In this document: piece by piece, positions 62,325 to 64,000 of the stretch
Position numbering within the stretch: position 1 is the stretch's first letter
How the letters are laid out: the number at the start of each line of letters is the position of its first letter
Source: Epiperipatus broadwayi
Taxonomy: Eukaryota > Onychophora > Udeonychophora > Euonychophora > Peripatidae
Length of the DNA: 64,000 bases
Direction: 5' to 3'
NCBI GenBank assembly: GCA_028023455.1
Contig: JAQFVV010013327.1
Location: 1 to 64,000 of the forward strand
Notes under the pieces: generated by a model
The model's database searches: none
Told to the model about the DNA's origin: nothing
Seen by the model: the letters and a program-made list of their open reading frames with translations, nothing else
Program-made: the position numbers and the translations under genes

Positions 62325-64000
62325 TGTACTGGTATAACCACCAGCTTACTCATACACAGTACCCGAGTTCAAACCCAGTCCACTTTAAGAATAAATTCCA
62401 AACCCAACTGAATTCAAACCAAACCCATACCAACCGATATGACTTTATAAAGCAGGGTTATCCCTTCAGCTAGCTTAGAACATGACTAATTTACAGTTAA
62501 TGATATATAGGTTTATTAGACTATAGATATTGAACGGTCATTCTGTAACGATATATTTAGTGAATACAGACAGAAATGGCTAAATAGACTTAGAGAGTAA
62601 TAAAGGGAGACACAAAAATTTAATTAAATAAAGTTTAATAAGCAAAATATAAAGCATATAATATAGTGTTAAATAAGACAAATAGAAAGCACATGAATAT
62701 AGTGTTATATAATAGAAATATACAGCATATAAATATAGTGTTATACAGTACGGTAAGACTTATAAATCCTCTTGTATTTGGCTACTAGTCTTTAGTGAAC
62801 GTTTTATTTAATGAACAAACTATGCCAATAGCTGGGTAGTTAAATAATTGACAGGTGGTTAAGAGAATCAGAGTATTAGAGCATTGGAAAAAATATTTAT
62901 CTAAAGATTTTTGTTTACTTATTTTATTTGAATAGGCTCGAGCCGGAACGTAGACGAACAGTGGAGATGGTTTTATATAAATACGACGTGGAAAATAGAT
63001 GAACTGGTGGTGTTATATAAATACGACATGGAAAATATATGAACTGGTGGTTGCCTATATTCAAGAGCCCTACAGTAATCAATTGCGGTGCATTAACGGA
63101 ATACCGGGCGGCTTGTTCTTTGACAAGGCTTAATGCCCCCAAGTAGTTCCGGGACACGACAACCAGCCGGGGTCATTTCGAACCCCGGTGATCCAAGAGA
63201 TTACCGGGAAAGAAAAACTGCTTTCATTCCCCAATGGTAGAATGGCGAGACGTTGACTTCAGCGAAGGGAAGGCATTGCCACAGACGTGAAGGACGAATA
63301 CTTGAAGCGGATTTTTAAAAGAAATTATATAAAACCTGGAATCTATTAGTCTGTTTCTACGCCACAGGCTGAGATCCTTACCCCAATAAAACGTAGCGGA
63401 CTTAAACTGACGGTGACAACAATAATTAGTTAAATTTACTCTGAAACTCTAACCCTTCAGGTTAACAGGCGGTAGCGATAGTATCAAATTATGCAATGAA
63501 TTATTTCTCATATTATACATAACATTAATGAACACTTTGAAACTATTATATATATATTTAAGATTGAAACTTGGATTGTAATTTTATAACAACTGAACAT
63601 AGAATAATAAAGTGATTTAACATTTACTAACTCGGAATGTGAAAGAATATTTAATTCAGAACATGAAATTACTTTTAAATTAAATTGATCATTATTACAC
63701 ACTAGTTTACACAGATTTGGAAATATTACTATTGGCAATGTTTGTTTATGAAATAAGCAACATAAGAAAATATAAATGCATTCAGTTGACATATTATTAC
63801 TATTAATTACAATTTTATAAATGATTTCTAAAGACTAGAGCAGAGGGTTAAAAAGAAAAGAAAAGAAAATTTACTGACAGGTTAAATAATAGCATTATAA
63901 ATGATATAAAGACTTACATATGATTCACTTGATTAATAATATTAAGCACGGAAGAAAATTAAAGTTCATGTAACAAAGTTCTCTTTTTCTTCATCCAGCT
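62325..64000 (-). repeat. 5' LTR of the second LTR element, cut by the window end
   Basis: Direct copy of 57570-59208. It contains an extra local duplication of a segment around TATAAATACGACGTGGAAAAT (62970 and 63015). It lacks many single bases in 62325-62640 relative to the left copy, yet has extra GC-rich bases between 62940 and 63280. The rest lies outside the window. Confidence 0.7.

Overview
The window looks like a very AT-rich piece of a large, repeat-filled animal nuclear genome. There are no operons, no ribosome-binding sites and no dense ORFs. Nearly everything recognisable is transposable-element debris: LTR retrotransposons, LINEs (including an RTE/CFDP2-like family), a Penelope-like element, MITEs, SINE-like pieces and long AT or TAA microsatellites. 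The mix fits an arthropod or other invertebrate. I cannot name the species, and no conserved host gene is readable end to end.

Layout. 0-6.4 kb is AT-rich, with a degenerate tandem array at 0.9-1.27 kb and an imperfect duplication at 2.4-3.2 kb. 6.4-8.03 kb holds the leader and a coiled-coil gag-like ORF of an LTR-type element (+). 8.1-10.15 kb carries minus-strand debris: an unrecognised broken protein, then LINE endonuclease and ORF1 fragments. 10.2-12.0 kb is a TTA microsatellite and an old duplication. 12.66-18.0 kb is a long decayed LINE (+) whose ORF1 has an SGNH/GDSL esterase domain. Its ORF2 is split by a 1.3-kb TIR element that itself contains a hAT-type MITE with an 8-bp target duplication.

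18-24.8 kb is mostly featureless. It holds two exon-like islands on the minus strand, a 36-nt microexon candidate and a cysteine-rich terminal-exon candidate, so this stretch may be intronic host DNA. 24.8-25.9 kb is a head-to-head pair of truncated Penelope-like copies with GIY-YIG remnants. 27.7-35.2 kb holds three ~2.2-kb LTRs plus an LTR fragment, all minus strand, with Lys-type primer-binding sites. 36.9 kb has a tRNA-derived SINE-like piece and 37.8 kb a 470-bp foldback element. 40.6-43.2 kb (+) and 44.8-47.8 kb (-) are two tail-to-tail decayed RTE copies.

47.9-57.6 kb is an LTR element on the minus strand with ~2.35-kb LTRs, a coiled-coil gag-like gene and no visible pol. 57.6-64 kb is a second LTR element abutting it, whose 5' LTR runs off the window.

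The most unusual shared feature is a leader made of 45-76-bp degenerate tandem units, each carrying a copy of the Lys-type primer-binding-site core. It occurs at 0.9-1.27, 6.4-6.9 and 54.6-55.08 kb, and in the last two cases it lies just upstream of a coiled-coil gag with 11-residue repeats. Coding frames are broken throughout. Some breaks may be assembly indels, because the two copies of the 57.6-64 kb LTR differ mainly by one- to few-base gaps.
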